64,000 nucleotides of DNA from Sphaerulina vaccinii (lineage: Eukaryota > Ascomycota > Dothideomycetes > Mycosphaerellales > Mycosphaerellaceae), in assembly GCA_022570795.1 (NCBI GenBank), contig JAKUDP010000025.1, positions 1,131,001 through 1,195,000 of the forward strand, given 5' to 3'. Below, in pieces: positions 32,353-42,084 of this stretch. The position numbers and the translations under genes were made by a program. Below the pieces are notes generated by a model. It did not search any database, was not told the DNA's origin, and saw nothing but the letters and a program-made list of their open reading frames with translations. Positions within the stretch are counted from its first letter, which is position 1. Every line of letters begins with the position of its first letter.

Positions 32353-33749
32353 CTACGCGGCACCATTATATGCCAAGGCATTCGGACTGCCAGCTCCAGC
32401 ATTGACAACAACATTCTTAGTCGACAGCGTCTTCAGACGTTCTCCCAGTGCAGCAGGTGTGCGAGTACCCTCAAGCCCAATAATATACGCAGCAAGTCCA
32501 GCGACATGTGGACAAGCCATCGAAGTGCCAGAGATGGTGTTTGTCGCTGTACGGCTACCAATCCAAGCACTAGAGTCATGAGCAGTCAGCAAAGAGAACA
32601 TCTCGGAATGGCAAGAGCTTGGAGACTTACGACTTGATATCGACACCTGGCGCGAAGATGTCCACTACTGGTCCGAAGTTGGAGAAGCTGGCACGGTTAT
32701 CGTTGATGTCGCTGGCTCCGACGGTGAAGACAGATGGCTCGGAAGCTGGAGATGTCTCTCGTGCATCGGCGTTGTCGTTTCCTGCTGCGACAACGATGAA
32801 GACGCCTGCGTTGACGGCGGCGGCTACGGTGTCGTTGGTCTGCTGCGAGAAGCCCTTCACGAAGTCAGTATGTTGGAAGAATATGCTATGACAAGATGTC
32901 CGTGCTTACGCCACCCAGAGACATTGAGATCACAGAGCGCGCAGTGCGACCCTTGGTCTGAGCGTCGTTGACAGCCCTGCACAATATCAGCTGAAGTGTC
33001 TGGTGTATCGTCGCTTCTTAGTCTTACCAATCGATACCAGCCAGGACACCAGAGTTGAGACCTGTTCCAAGAGCACCAAGTACCTTGACTGCGATGATGT
33101 TCGCTTTCTTGGAAACGCCATAAGTGGAGCCAGCGACAGTGCCAGAGCAGTGAGTACCATGTCTGCGAGATACTTAGAACAGCTTGATCAATACAGTGAC
33201 AGGCAGTACTCACCCATTGAGATCAGTGTTTGGCTCCAGAAGAACAAAGCTCTTGCCGTGCGAAGCACGCCCACCGAACTCCTCATGCTGAATATTCACG
33301 CCAGTGTCAATGACATAGACTGTAGATCCTGCACCAGCCGAGTCATCGTAGGTGTAGCTCGAGCCTCGAGTCGTGCGTCTCGAGATGCGAACAAGACCAT
33401 ACTCTGCTGGTGTCTGCTGGACAATCGCTCGCTGGTTGAGAACAGGAGCGGAGGCGTAGACACGAGTGTCAGGCTCGATACTGTTGATCGATGCGATGTT
33501 GGCGATCAGGTCGACCAGGCTGTCATCGCCGTCGAAGGCGAAACCCTTGAAGCTACCGATGCTATAAGTGTGCTTTGCCTCGATACCGGCGGTCGTACGG
33601 AGTGCTGTTAGCACAGTCGGGAGAAGACCACTGTCGTCCACACGAGCGATCCAGGAACCTGGGACTGTCTCGGCACTTTGGCGTTTGTCGACGGTAGCTA
33701 TAGCGAGTACCGCTGGTAGTCCTAAGAGGAGGCTGAGAAAGGATTGCAT
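32353..33749 (-). CDS. secreted subtilisin-like serine protease (S8A, proteinase K/oryzin type)
   Basis: Extracellular endopeptidase. About 392 aa with signal peptide (MQSFLSLLLGLPAVLA), an inhibitor I9-type propeptide (VPGSWIARVDD) and the catalytic domain. The triad is complete: Asp in VYVIDTGVN, His in GHGTHCSGTVAGS and Ser in SGTSMACPHVAG; VVAAGNDN carries the oxyanion Asn. Exons on the - strand: 33749-33214, 33162-33028, 32976-32910, 32854-32631, 32569-32353. Introns of 51, 51, 55 and 61 nt are GT-AG and phase-consistent. It lies 876 nt from the gasdermin-like gene in the same orientation, but the secretion signal argues against a cytosolic role. Confidence 0.95.
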
Positions 33750-34625
33750 GGTTTCGGTAAGTTCGTCGATGTTTCATTCGATCGATACTACCTCCAGCCA
33801 GCGCCTGGCAGCACTGTCGGCTTATATGTGCGGCCTCCATCGTGGGCGTTCGCACGAAATACTTGGTGGCCATGATGCTCCATGATAGTACGGTGTCTTC
33901 CGTGTGCTTGCAGCCCTACATAAGTCGCCTAGAAGAAAGTAAAGGTAGATGGTTGGAGAGTAGAAGCAAATCGTTTCAGTTTCGAGAAGGAGCCAAGCTT
34001 GTCAAGACTACCAAGAGCAGCAGCTTTGTGGCAGACTGACCAATCCCGATGCTGATTCTTTTCACCTACCGCATTTGGTCAGCATAGTCAGCATGGGAAT
34101 GCGACTGCTCGTGCGCGGCAGCATGATGATCTAAGCAAAGACGCTGCTCTCATATGTTATCAGGCGTCATAAGTTGATGGCACCAGATCATAACGCTGAC
34201 AGTACTGCCAATGGTTGACAGAATAAGTATGATGTGTACTGACTTACGCTGAGCGCAAAGAACTGATGCTCGTGCTAATGGCAAACAGACTTTTCGGCCA
34301 TTGGTGGCGGACCGAGTGAACGAAGACTCTTCCTGTAATGTGTCGCTGTATCGAGGTCTCGTCTTGGCATAGATAGAGCTGTCGCGTGGCGTTGCTGAGC
34401 CTGTTGATCTCGTTATGCATGGCACGCAGATCACTTGGCGTCGAGAGATACCGAAAACCCGAGGTACAACATGTCCATGTAGACATGCCTCCCAGGTTAC
34501 TAGCAAGCCAATTTTGACCAAGTACGTGGCTGATGATTGATTTCGAGTCTCGAGCGCGATGGGTTGTGCTTGAGTCAGGTCGCGCGTCGAAGCAGCCCGA
34601 ATAGTCTTGAGTTTCGGGTGATCAG
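33750..34625. other. intergenic
   Basis: 876 nt between two - strand genes. Frames at 34150-34629 show no domain. It should hold the subtilisin promoter. Confidence 0.45.
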
Positions 34626-35429
34626 TCAAGGCTCACGAAGAGTATCTTCAGACACATCCTCCTCTTCCCACAAGTCTTGGAACTGTACAGCTTCGATGTC
34701 ATCCTCAGTCTCCGTGGTGTCACTGAATAGTGCGTGCTTTTGGGTGTAGCCTTCTGTTTTCTTCACAGCACCATCCTTCTTCAATCTTATCCGCTTCAGC
34801 TGATGAGCAAGAATGAAAGGACCTTCGATGATAGAGCCGCTCTCACGTTCTCGATTGAACTCACCACCTACACTGGGTCCAACTTTGAGTGGTACACCCA
34901 TAGAAGTGGCGTCGATCTGAGCAGTAAGGTCTGCATCTCGGCCACGAACGCGATCATGCTCGATCTCAGCTTCGTGTGCCACTTTGACGCCAGTGACGAG
35001 GTACACAGAAGGTCGAAAGTGCTGTTCACAGTACCCTTTCACAGCGTGTTCTTGGAGTGCCTTCGACAAGTATAGGCTGCTTGGCGCGAAGCGCATGGTC
35101 TGCAAGACGGGACAGCTCAAAGTGAACTTGTCTGATTTGGTTCTGCCATACTTGCCACCTCCACTGACTGGGCTGAACACAGTGACTTCCGCTTCGAATC
35201 CAGTAGAGAGCGTGTGGCCTTTATCAAATACGAAAGAGAACTGTTTCTCTGTAGAGGTCCTGATCTCTTCTGGTGCAGGTTCTACACGCGTGTCCTTGTT
35301 CACCACAGCATCAGGATCGGGCAATTTTGTGTTTTCGGACAGGAGCAGGATGGAGCCAAGTGGGACGTCTGATGGCTTGTAGGTCCAGTCTGGCAGGAGC
35401 ATGAAAGTTGGAGATTGTATGTTGCTCAT
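34626..35429 (-). CDS. hypothetical protein, possible fungal gasdermin-like (RCD-1/HET-Q1 type)
   Basis: 267 aa, single exon, no signal peptide. The pattern recalls the gasdermin pore-forming domain: an N-terminal PDWTYKPSDVPLGSILL segment; an alternating beta-rich centre (FSFVFDKGHTLSTGFEAEVTV); a run TMRFAPSSLYLSKAL (111-125) leading into SVYLVTGVKVAHEAEIEHD (141-159), comparable with the YVVTEVL...VEV strand of animal gasdermins; and GPFILAHQLKRIRLKK (203-218), comparable with the last strand of the domain. About 50 residues follow, very acidic near the end (EEEDVSEDTLREP). This is the size and layout of fungal gasdermins, whose short C-terminal tail is removed by a partner protease. The call rests on pattern memory, not an alignment. 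The alternative is an unrelated beta-rich fungal protein. It is host-type pore-forming protein annotation only. Confidence 0.4.
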   Translation of the reverse strand: MSNIQSPTFMLLPDWTYKPSDVPLGSILLLSENTKLPDPDAVVNKDTRVEPAPEEIRTSTEKQFSFVFDKGHTLSTGFEAEVTVFSPVSGGGKYGRTKSDKFTLSCPVLQTMRFAPSSLYLSKALQEHAVKGYCEQHFRPSVYLVTGVKVAHEAEIEHDRVRGRDADLTAQIDATSMGVPLKVGPSVGGEFNRERESGSIIEGPFILAHQLKRIRLKKDGAVKKTEGYTQKHALFSDTTETEDDIEAVQFQDLWEEEDVSEDTLREP

Positions 35430-36222
35430 GATGGTGGTCGTGCGAAGCCAGAAGTTCGAGACGCGTTGGTGGCGACAGGGATCACAAAATATGCCAAGCC
35501 CTCATTTCTCCGTACACCATGTCAATGATAACACTTCGACTCCATCTGCTCCATCTGCTTCTTCTTCTTCTTCTCAATCTTCATCATCAACAATCACGTC
35601 GTGCAAGTCCTTCGTCCTATCGTCATCGTCACGTCCGGGAACTCAGTTCTTCAGTGATACCCCGAATCAAGCACAGCTATATGATAGTAGGGCGAGAATC
35701 TGGCAACTCCTCAGCATGCATCACTCTGTCCTAAATCGTGGTCATGGACACAGAGAGGCAAAGTGCCTCAAAGAATATCGAGGCGAAGCTGCATCTCTGC
35801 TGCTCTCGAGTTTCATAGTCGCTACAGCTACTGATCAAGATCCTACAACCAAGACGAACTCAAGCGGCACGGAGAGTGAGGTTGTCTTCTGCTCACTCAA
35901 AGAACGACAGGCATCAACTACGCAGCTCGTTCAACAGCTGTCCTAGCGATATGGCCGTCCTACCTTGGCTGATCTAAGTCTACTCCAAGAGTGTCCACTG
36001 TGAGCCTTTTCCCGCTCATGCGTGCGGGGGTGTCAACCACCTTCGACGTCACGGCCACCAGCTACGGAGATGAGGCAATTGCAAGCGCTCGAGAATGCAA
36101 TGACATGAACAGCAGTGTATAACCTGTAGCATCATCAGCTTGAATCCCAAGCGCAGCAACATCCGAACCATTACATACAACAAGTCATACTCAGCTCATT
36201 AGATCCAACTACCCTACCAACC
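35430..36222. other. intergenic, divergent promoters, with short CTT run
   Basis: About 790 nt between the gasdermin-like gene (-) and the epoxide hydrolase (+). It includes a CTT trinucleotide run at about 35558-35574 that makes Ser-rich frames look coding. No gene is supported. Confidence 0.5.
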
Positions 36223-37440
36223 ATGGCCGATGACATTCAGCCATTCAAGGTCGACATCCCTCGAGAAGAGGTCGATCGCCTCAAACGCAAGCTCAAGGAC
36301 ACCCGACTTCCACCAAAGGAGATTGTCCCAAATGCCGGCACAAAGTATGGACCTACATACGAATGGGCAAAGAACTTATATGACGCCTGGGTCAACGACT
36401 TCGACTGGTACCCAATTCAAGATCAGATCAACTCCGCACCACATTACCTTACCAAGATTGAAGACGTGAAGATTCACTTCGTCCACGCGCGATCAAAACG
36501 GGCCGATGCGATCCCACTCATCATGGTACACGGTTGGCCCGGTTCCTTCTTCGAGTTCAATCAAGTCTGGGGCCCTCTATCAAATCCTGAAGATCCCAAC
36601 GGGCCTGCCTTCCATGTGGTTGTACCTTCAATGCCTGGGTACTGCTTTAGCGACTGGCCACCGAAGGCAGGTTGGACTCTGCAAGACAATGCGCGTATCT
36701 TTGACGCTCTAATGAAGAAGCTCGGCTATCCTCAATATATGATACAGACTGGGGACTGGGGCCACTGGGTTGGCCGTGAGCTTGGTGCGAAGTACACTGA
36801 TTCCTGCAAGTTGGTGCACTTCAACTTTGCGCCATCTCCACTGCCTGAAGGTGTGGAGTATACGAAACGTGAGCAAGATGTCAAGGACCGCGTAGACGAC
36901 TGGCTCGAGAACCACATGGGGTATGCGATTTGCATGCGAACACGACCTCATACGATTGGCTTCGGCTTCAACGACAATCCTATGGGCATCCTGACCTGGG
37001 TTGGCGAGAAGTACAACGAGGCTGCTGATCCAGAGAAGCAGAAGCGTCGCTACTGGACACAAGCTATACTTACCACTGCTAGTCTGTACTACTTTACTGA
37101 CTGCATCATGCCAAGTATGCTTTGCTATTATGAGAATGTCAGACATGAGAACTTTGCCAGCTTCGCCATGGAAGAACATAACCGCATCACTGTGCCATTC
37201 GGATACACTTCTTTCTATTGGGATACCGAGCCAAGTTCAAAGCGCGCTGTTGAGAGGACTGGTAACTTGGTATTCTACAAGGGTGAGTGGCTCGACATAT
37301 CGATAGACACAGCTAACTGATGATCTTGTGCAGAGCGTAACGACGGAGGGCACTATGCTGCTCTTGAAGATCCAGAAGGCATAATGGAAGACGTTCGAGC
37401 ACTAGCTGCACAAGAATGGAAAGGAACGAAGAGTGGTTGA
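36223..37440 (+). CDS. epoxide hydrolase (microsomal/EHN type)
   Basis: Alpha/beta-hydrolase that opens epoxides to diols; about 388 aa. An N-terminal EHN domain (FKVDIPREEVDRLKRKL, DFDWYPIQDQINSAPHYL) precedes the catalytic fold. HGWPGSFFEF provides the oxyanion hole, the Asp of QTGDWGHWVG is the nucleophile, and the His of GGHYAALEDPE in exon 2 is the base. Exons 36223-37282 and 37334-37440; intron 37283-37333 (GTGAGT...GTGCAG). Without splicing the catalytic His is lost, which supports the two-exon model. No signal peptide. Two further enzymes follow in the same orientation (SDR, alpha/beta hydrolase). Confidence 0.94.
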
Positions 37441-37790
37441 TCTGCGCTAATACACCTGTATACATACTGATAATATGGATCAGCTCTCAACATCCCGTGC
37501 CATCACGCTACGGAAACACTACTATCATCACGATCGGCTCTTTCCAGTTATGTACGTCTATGAAGAACATGTATATCTCTAAACGTATCAGCTACAACAC
37601 TGGCTGGCAATCAGAACAATTGTGATGAAGATCATATCAGCTGAAGTACCTTATTGCGATTCATGAAACGAGCAATAGAAGCACCATTACAAGATGATGA
37701 CGACATAAACCGAATTGCTGGGCATGAACTCAACCTGATTCAGTATTGACAACAGTTGTCATATATCACGAACTCGAGCAAGAAAGCAAG
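37441..37790. other. intergenic
   Basis: About 350 nt between epoxide hydrolase and SDR; nothing recognised. The SDR frame is open upstream to 37746 but lacks an ATG there. Confidence 0.5.
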
Positions 37791-38714
37791 ATGCGTCAAA
37801 CAGCAGTCATATCCGGCGGTGCCAGAGGAATCGGTAGATGCCTAGTTAGGCGATTCTGCGAGCGCGGCTACAAGGTCTTCGTTTTGGACATTGATGAAGA
37901 GGAGCTTTCGCATACTGTCCAGGTCCACCTTAAGAAGTACTCAGACGAGAACCTCCTCGCATCCAAGATCTGCAATCTACGCGACGTCGAAGACATTCAC
38001 GCGGCGATCGAAGCTGCAGCTCAATTCCTGCATGGCAGAATCGATGTTCTTGTCAACAATGGTATGTCTCTTGCCGCCTTCAGGCCCTCAGTCATTGAAC
38101 TAACACTGATATACAGGCGGCATTGCCAATCCAAAGTGGAAAGACAATCAGACGATGCTCGACAAGGAGACGATCAGTCAGTGGCAAGCGTAAGTGTTTC
38201 TGTTAGAATAGCGGCAATACTTGACTCTGACCAAGTCAACAGATACATCGACACCAACTTAACAGCCCCATTCCTCGTCTCACAAGCAATCCTGCCATAC
38301 ATGAAGAACGAGGCAAGAGCACAAGATCACAACACCTCCGAAGCTGGACCATGTATCGTCCACATCGGATCCTTCCGTGCCTTCCAGAGTGATGCCAACC
38401 AGGAAGGTTATGCTTCAACTAAGGCTGGTCTGTTGGGCTTGACACATAGTATGGCAGCCAGCTTCAAACCACTCGGGATCAGAGTCAATCTCGTGGCTCC
38501 TGGTCGAATCAAGGTCGCCCACGAGTGTAAAGAAGGCGATGAAAAAGGCACGCAGTGGGCCGATCTCAACGAAGAGAAGGACGTCGCAGATCATCTGGCC
38601 AATCGTGCTGGACGACCAAAGGATATCGCAGATGCTGTGGAGTATCTTGTTAATGCTGGGTTCGTGACTGCTGAGGACATTACGATCGATGGTGGTGCTA
38701 CGAAGACGAAGTAG
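37791..38714 (+). CDS. short-chain dehydrogenase/reductase
   Basis: NAD(P)-dependent oxidoreductase with Rossmann fold, about 271 aa, substrate unknown. Seen: cofactor loop SGGARGIGR, acidic residue at the end of strand 2 (VFVLDIDEEE, suggesting NAD preference), NNGG created by splicing, HIGS with the catalytic Ser, YASTKAG (YxxxK) and VAPGRI. Exons 37791-38061, 38117-38189, 38243-38714; introns 38062-38116 (GTATGT...ATACAG) and 38190-38242 (GTAAGT...CAACAG). The two introns sum to 108 nt and contain no stop, so unspliced DNA shows a deceptive continuous frame with 73 nt misread. Its position between epoxide hydrolase and esterase suggests, but does not prove, a shared pathway. Confidence 0.93.
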   Translation: MRQTAVISGGARGIGRCLVRRFCERGYKVFVLDIDEEELSHTVQVHLKKYSDENLLASKICNLRDVEDIHAAIEAAAQFLHGRIDVLVNNGMSLAAFRPSVIELTLIYRRHCQSKVERQSDDARQGDDQSVASVSVSVRIAAILDSDQVNRYIDTNLTAPFLVSQAILPYMKNEARAQDHNTSEAGPCIVHIGSFRAFQSDANQEGYASTKAGLLGLTHSMAASFKPLGIRVNLVAPGRIKVAHECKEGDEKGTQWADLNEEKDVADHLANRAGRPKDIADAVEYLVNAGFVTAEDITIDGGATKTK

Positions 38715-38935
38715 AGAGCTTGACATGACCGAAGAAGCAGAGACCATAATAGAATATACAGAAAGATGTCAGGAATGCGAATAGAGTGGCTACTCATGGC
38801 TCTCCTCATGCACCACGCTGACTACACTCACATATTCCACCATCAGCAGATCCACTTCGGCACGTCGCATCCGGAAGCTCAGCTCATTCCTTCGAATCCC
38901 AAACCTCACCTCAAGGCACCTGCGCACCCGCCACA

Positions 38936-39907
38936 ATGAGTACCACCAGCTCATGGCCTCCCGGAGAACCCAACATCTCCAAAGCCTCACAAAGCATAAA
39001 CCCAATCGAACTCCCTCCAAAACTTCTACGCGCGGCCTACCTGATCGGCAAGATCCCAATCAAATCATTGAGAAGCGATCCAAGAGTTTCATACGCAGTC
39101 TATGTACCGGCACAATACTGCGCTGTCCACGATGCTCTTCAGAAACCAGCAGAAGAGCTGCCGCAACGACTACCTCTAATTGTCAACGTCCACTCCACGC
39201 GCCGAGACGCCATAACTTGCCGCGATTCTCTCATTGCCTTCGCAGACGAACACGGCGTTGCGATCTTAGCTCCACTCTTCCCTGCTGGACTCGATACGCC
39301 TTTCGATCTGGACAGCTATAAGTATTTGCGAAGTAAGACTTTACAGTCTGATCTCAGACTTCTGGATATGTTGAATGAAGTTGGCCATATCTGGCCTGGA
39401 ATCCAGACAGATCCTATCATATTGATCGGCTTTTCTGGCGGGGCACAGTTTGTGAATAGATTCATGTACACCAATCCAGAACGCATTTCGGCTGTGGCTG
39501 TTGCTGCTCCGGGACAAGTTACGAAGTTGAACTCGGACCCTTGGCCGAAAGGTGTTGGAGATGCTGGGACGGTCTTTCCAGAGCAGGATATTGATGTTGC
39601 TGCTATTGCCAAGATCGAGGAGGTTCTGTTATTGGTGGGCGAGAGAGATGAGTTCTCGGACGACATGGTGGAGCTTTTGCAGTGGATGGCGAAAAGGAAA
39701 GCAAAACTGACTGGCGAGACTGTGGACGATTCACTTGCAAGGACTAGTCGCGTGCAATCTATAAAGTCGTTGCAGCACAACTGGGAGAAGAATGGAGTCG
39801 AAGCTGAGTTGGAGATTGTGCCAGATGTGGCGCATCGTTATCAAGGACTGTTGCCGTCGCTGCTGGCGTGGCTGAGTGAACTTCCGGCAGTGGTCGATAG
39901 GGACTGA
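38936..39907 (+). CDS. alpha/beta-hydrolase (esterase/depolymerase-like)
   Basis: 323 aa, single exon. Hydrolase-fold features: RLPLIVNVHSTRRD strand with oxyanion region, GVAILAPLFP, nucleophile elbow LIGFSGGAQFVNRF (GxSxG), acid residue probably in LLVGERDEF, and His in VPDVAHRYQGLLP. No signal peptide, so probably intracellular. The pattern resembles fungal poly(3-hydroxybutyrate) depolymerase/feruloyl-esterase-like hypothetical proteins, but the substrate cannot be assigned. Third gene of a same-strand run of catabolic-type enzymes. Confidence 0.85.
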   Translation: MSTTSSWPPGEPNISKASQSINPIELPPKLLRAAYLIGKIPIKSLRSDPRVSYAVYVPAQYCAVHDALQKPAEELPQRLPLIVNVHSTRRDAITCRDSLIAFADEHGVAILAPLFPAGLDTPFDLDSYKYLRSKTLQSDLRLLDMLNEVGHIWPGIQTDPIILIGFSGGAQFVNRFMYTNPERISAVAVAAPGQVTKLNSDPWPKGVGDAGTVFPEQDIDVAAIAKIEEVLLLVGERDEFSDDMVELLQWMAKRKAKLTGETVDDSLARTSRVQSIKSLQHNWEKNGVEAELEIVPDVAHRYQGLLPSLLAWLSELPAVVDRD

Positions 39908-40239
39908 GGATATCCTTACAGTCTTGCCTGCGCGACAGTGAAGCGTATGTGATCTCCTACTTCCAAGAGCCAAGTTGTTCTGTCTTCTCTCCTGGGTAGC
40001 GTTTGGCGGTATCCTTGGTTTGAGGACTCAACAAATGTGCCGGCATCCTGGAGACCTCTCACGTCTTGTCTCACTGCTTGAACGGCGACTGATGGCTCAT
40101 TCCTCCTCTCGATGTTCTGGATTGCCAGACCAACCAGATAACATCGGTCGGGCTTCACAATTGCTCTATCGCTATCTTCTCATCGTCGTTGGCGCCAATT
40201 CGTGCAGGCGACTCAGCCCCTGTCTCCAGCTCCTACAGT
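39908..40239. other. convergent intergenic region
   Basis: 332 nt between the stops of the hydrolase (+) and the F-box-like gene (-); nothing recognised. Confidence 0.5.
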
Positions 40240-41436
40240 TCAGCGTACTCGGCGCAGGCTCTTGACATCCCTGGGAAGCCTATTTGGCAGACCCCATATG
40301 GTGGCTTGCCTCCTCTCGCCACAGATAACAACATCCGTAGTCAGAGGACCATCGCTGTGTGTAGGTTTCAGGGCACGGACTTGCGTCCAAGCCTGTTCAA
40401 ATTGCATGGGCGTACTGCGGTGACGGTTGTCTACGTATCCTTGATACCCAATCAAAATAGTTGCCACTTCATGTATATCCTTCCTTACTCGTCTACATGG
40501 ACCGCACCAATCGTATATCCTTCGTGAGGGCCGTGGCCCTCCAGCAGGACAGGCACCTCTGGCACATGGTGCGGCTTCCAACGTGCTCCAAGTGGCCGAT
40601 AATGACATGTGAAGGGTGCGTTGTCCATCGAACAATGACTGTGGAGCTTCTTGCACGACCGACAGAACAAATTGTTCGAAGTTTGTAAGTGCAAAAAGCT
40701 CGTGGAACCAAAAGCCGGAGACATATAGAGCCCACTTGGCCGGGCATTCAAAGTAACGCAGCGCGGAGAAGGCTGTCAACTTCTCGAACAAGCGCCTTCC
40801 GTAGTTGCGCAATGGACGTGGATCCGTGCAGTAAGCTGATTGTGTGTTGCACAGTTCACGAAGCGAGAGGCTCCTGACGCTGGCAAGAGCCACTGGAGTA
40901 AGTGTGTCAAGAACTTGTAGCATCTTAACACCATCAAAGAAGCAGAAGTTGTTATGCCGCCAAAAGATCTGCGAGCTCTCGGTGTAGACCTGCTTGCATG
41001 TCCGGAGGGCAGCTAAACCTTGACGACGGATGCAACGAGACTTGCACTGCTCGTGATGGCAGAAGCAGCATCTGCACGTGGTCTCCTGCTCCCATTTCTC
41101 CACGAGGATAGCAGGCGGGACCTGGCTGTTTGCGGCCATGCAGTGGAAAGGGCAGCCGGGCATGTGTCGTCGATCGAAGAGGTCCGGCTCAACCAGTGTT
41201 TGTTCCCAGATCATGTCCCTTAGCTCGCGCGGCAGGCTCAAGAGTTCAAGTTTCTGTGTCGTGTCGCTCAGCCGTAGGTCCTCGATCGCGCGTTCCAGCA
41301 CTGAACTTGGACGTGAGGCATCCTGTGCAGGGCAGCGCAATGGATAGAACATCTCATCGTCGTCTGACTCGAAGCCCTTTGCAGCTTCTAGCTCTCGTAT
41401 GTAGTTGTTCTTTGTCGGCGCCATTTTCTGCACCAT
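40240..41436 (-). CDS. F-box-like (2EXR/DUF7730-type) protein
   Basis: 398 aa from the first ATG; a second ATG at 41424 in better context gives 394. The recognisable part is the F-box-like motif LELLSLPRELRDMIWEQTL near residue 65, followed by a Cys/His-rich patch (CRCCFCHHEQCKSRC) that may bind metal, and the usual helical sequence of this fungal group (ALRTCKQVYTESSQIFWRHNNFCF). Such proteins are expanded in Pezizomycotina and mostly uncharacterised; the F-box would recruit Skp1 if functional. Single exon. Confidence 0.82.
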   Translation of the reverse strand: MVQKMAPTKNNYIRELEAAKGFESDDDEMFYPLRCPAQDASRPSSVLERAIEDLRLSDTTQKLELLSLPRELRDMIWEQTLVEPDLFDRRHMPGCPFHCMAANSQVPPAILVEKWEQETTCRCCFCHHEQCKSRCIRRQGLAALRTCKQVYTESSQIFWRHNNFCFFDGVKMLQVLDTLTPVALASVRSLSLRELCNTQSAYCTDPRPLRNYGRRLFEKLTAFSALRYFECPAKWALYVSGFWFHELFALTNFEQFVLSVVQEAPQSLFDGQRTLHMSLSATWSTLEAAPCARGACPAGGPRPSRRIYDWCGPCRRVRKDIHEVATILIGYQGYVDNRHRSTPMQFEQAWTQVRALKPTHSDGPLTTDVVICGERRQATIWGLPNRLPRDVKSLRRVR

Positions 41437-42084
41437 AGTCCTGATCGTGGCCGTCTGGGAGATGTTCTAAAGTGCTGTCCCGTGGGCTGATGCACTGTTT
41501 CCAACGTCCCGTGGGCTGATGCACTGTTTCCAACGAAGAATCCGCAGTCCTGTAATAGAGCACAGCTGGCAGCTCTCTTGATTAGTGGTAGCTTCATGGC
41601 ATACGCCCGTAACCACAGATCCCATCATGTTTCACCTTTCAGCAAGCAAAGTTCAAGATACACTTGATCACGAGTCTTTCGCGTCTCACCGACGCATGCT
41701 TTGGGAGCGAGAGGACGTTTGGAAGCGTGCTTGTCTTCATCCGCAACAGGTCTGAGTTTTGTCATTGCAGACCTTGTCGCTGTGCTGCAAGCCACGCTGC
41801 CACAGAAGAGTATGAGGGAAAAGGCTCAAATTGCCCTCTGCGCTCTCCCTGTAGACAAGGCAGGTCTGGACTGTACATTGTAGATGATTTTGATATTCGC
41901 GGAGAGAGGAAGGCGTTCTCCAGGACATATGAGCAGCCACGCTAATCACGGCACCGACCGATGATCCCTGCATTGAGCTCCACTCCACGAAACGCGTCCT
42001 CTCTCGTGAAACTGTATGCCTTGAACTTCGCTGCTGGGTCTATACCACTCTCATACAACAGCGCATTGAGCGCATACTCCCAGC
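41437..42084. other. intergenic, divergent promoters
   Basis: About 650 nt between the F-box-like gene (-) and TVP23 (+). It contains the 29-nt tandem duplication described separately and otherwise small frames without support. Confidence 0.5.
41477..41534. repeat. perfect 29-nt tandem duplication
   Basis: Two adjacent identical 29-nt copies (unit beginning GTCCCGTGGGCTGATGCACT) located about 40 nt upstream of the F-box-like gene's start. Identity suggests a recent duplication. Confidence 0.95.

Noticed and set aside
35558..35574. Ser-rich protein around 35401-35946
   Set aside because: The frame is generated by a CTT run and has no other coding character.
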